Origin: Alphaproteobacteria bacterium
Lineage (GTDB): Bacteria > Pseudomonadota > Alphaproteobacteria > UBA2136 > UBA6156
NCBI GenBank assembly: GCA_027490875.1
Contig: JAIXXE010000143.1
Location: 1 to 5,792, forward strand
DNA: 5,792 bases
Direction: 5' to 3'
This document shows positions 5,116 through 5,792 of this stretch, piece after piece (the first letter of the stretch is position 1; each line of letters begins with the position of its first letter). The notes beneath the pieces were generated by a model. The model searched no databases, had not been told where the DNA came from, and worked only from the letters and a program-made list of their open reading frames with translations. A program made the translations under genes and the position numbers.

Positions 5116-5792
5116 CTACTCATAAACCCTCACCCGCACCTCACCGCGGGCACCGGCCCAACCGTTTGAGGTACTGGTTGAACACCCGCCCCCGCCGCCG
5201 GGGGCATTACCGGCGGCATTACCACCACCCGAGCCGCCATATTGAGAAAACCCGCCCCGCCCAGCTGTACAAGAGCCTCCACCACCACCATAAACTGAAT
5301 CACCACCACGAACCGTGTCAGTATGGCTCCAATATCCACCTCCACCACCGCCGAATACGCTTGGTAGTCCTGGATTAAGGGCATTTTCCCCTCCATAGCC
5401 CCCGCATAAGACACCGCGTGATGGCTGACTGCCTGAATCCCACGCCTCTAAGTTATCATAGCTTGTACTACACGATGCAAGCTTAAACGGCCAAGCAGGC
5501 ACTGTTCCAGAAACGATGCCGTGGGACCCACCACCACCACCATTATATGCACTCACTGGTGCACCATTACCCCCCGTTGCCGATACTATTGTTCCAAACA
5601 CAGAGTTTCCGCCACGTCCACCCCCAACGGCATTAGAACCAGCCGCACCGCCCGCCCCAACTGTTACGGCAACACTGCTGCCAAGGCTGGAAAGCATAAC
5701 GGTCGCATCCGCATAACCGCCACCGCCGCCGCTGCCACCCCAGTTATTTCCTGTGCCACCCCCACCCCCCGCCCACACCTGAATGTAGGCCA
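5116..5792 (-). CDS. Glycine-rich protein, phage-tail/surface-protein-like C-terminal domain, N-terminus cut by window edge
   Basis: The frame is open from the right edge (first full codon 5790-5788) to TAG at 5118-5116, giving 224 visible residues. The GTG at 5778 is probably an internal Val codon because the frame continues upstream as AYIQVWAGGGGG. The sequence is mostly glycine runs with small polar residues and aromatics. The order of elements resembles glycine-rich C-terminal domains of phage tail, tail-fibre and surface proteins: a β-strand-like YIQVW entry, GGGGGYADATVML, a VAVTVGAGGAAGS block, GGRGGNSVFGTIVSATGG, and a closing GEVRVRVYE strand. A SVFGGGGGG/SVYGGGGG unit occurs twice. 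Four cysteines (in LASCSTS, VLCGG, GSCTAG and GGCSTS) could form disulfides. The central part (about 5270-5480) appears more AT-rich than hflKC, suggesting separate origin. The exact function is unknown; a phage or adhesin role is inference. Confidence 0.7.
   Translation of the reverse strand, partial: AYIQVWAGGGGGTGNNWGGSGGGGGYADATVMLSSLGSSVAVTVGAGGAAGSNAVGGGRGGNSVFGTIVSATGGNGAPVSAYNGGGGGSHGIVSGTVPAWPFKLASCSTSYDNLEAWDSGSQPSRGVLCGGYGGENALNPGLPSVFGGGGGGYWSHTDTVRGGDSVYGGGGGSCTAGRGGFSQYGGSGGGNAAGNAPGGGGGCSTSTSNGWAGARGEVRVRVYE

Noticed and set aside
4962..5378. Plus-strand frame with His-rich runs (metal-binding-like) across the 5' end of hflK and the Gly-rich gene
   Set aside because: The His runs are the complement of glycine and neighbouring codons in the minus-strand gene; there is no start signal and it crosses a promoter region.
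5130..5770. Apparent tandem DNA repeats or CRISPR-like array in the CCACCACC-rich region
   Set aside because: The repetition follows glycine codons in one reading frame and is irregular in spacing, with no constant repeat and unique-spacer structure.

Overview
The window is GC-rich bacterial DNA from a Gram-negative organism. This follows from an hflK-hflC pair, a TlpA-type lipoprotein with an inner-membrane retention residue, and a polytopic membrane protein resembling the O-antigen ligase/polymerase family. The gene content suggests a proteobacterium, perhaps an alphaproteobacterium. No rRNA or other lineage marker is present, so this is inference. The glycyl-tRNA synthetase is the single-chain alpha2 type, not the two-subunit GlyQ/GlyS type usual in Proteobacteria, which makes the lineage less certain.

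Layout, left to right. Positions 1-747 (minus) hold the N-terminal part of a multi-spanning membrane protein that runs off the left edge. Positions 748-962 are a divergent regulatory region with one promoter-like element for each direction. The glycyl-tRNA synthetase leader in this region contains a 14-codon mini-ORF overlapping a small terminator-like hairpin. Positions 963-2363 (plus) encode a complete glycyl-tRNA synthetase. After a 9-bp convergent gap comes a tightly packed minus-strand operon, read right to left: hflK (4986-3790), hflC (3787-2924) and a TlpA-like thioredoxin-fold lipoprotein (2924-2373). Spacings are 2 bp and a 1-bp TAATG overlap. Positions 4987-5115 hold a putative hflK promoter flanked by a perfect 8-bp inverted repeat. 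Positions 5116-5792 (minus) are the C-terminal part of a very glycine-rich protein of the type found at the ends of phage tail or surface proteins; it continues past the right edge.

How the parts relate. HflK and HflC form the SPFH-family inner-membrane complex that surrounds and modulates the FtsH protease. The co-transcribed TlpA-like lipoprotein would work on the same periplasmic face as a thiol oxidoreductase, so the operon may combine membrane-protein quality control with periplasmic redox handling. The membrane protein and GlyRS genes are divergent and share only the regulatory region. The glycine-rich gene is compositionally different from its neighbours and may be acquired.

I found no clear novel defence or mobile system. 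The points most worth a second look are the glyS leader, the dyad around the hflK promoter, three promoter cores lying almost directly on ATG codons, and the alpha2-type GlyRS.
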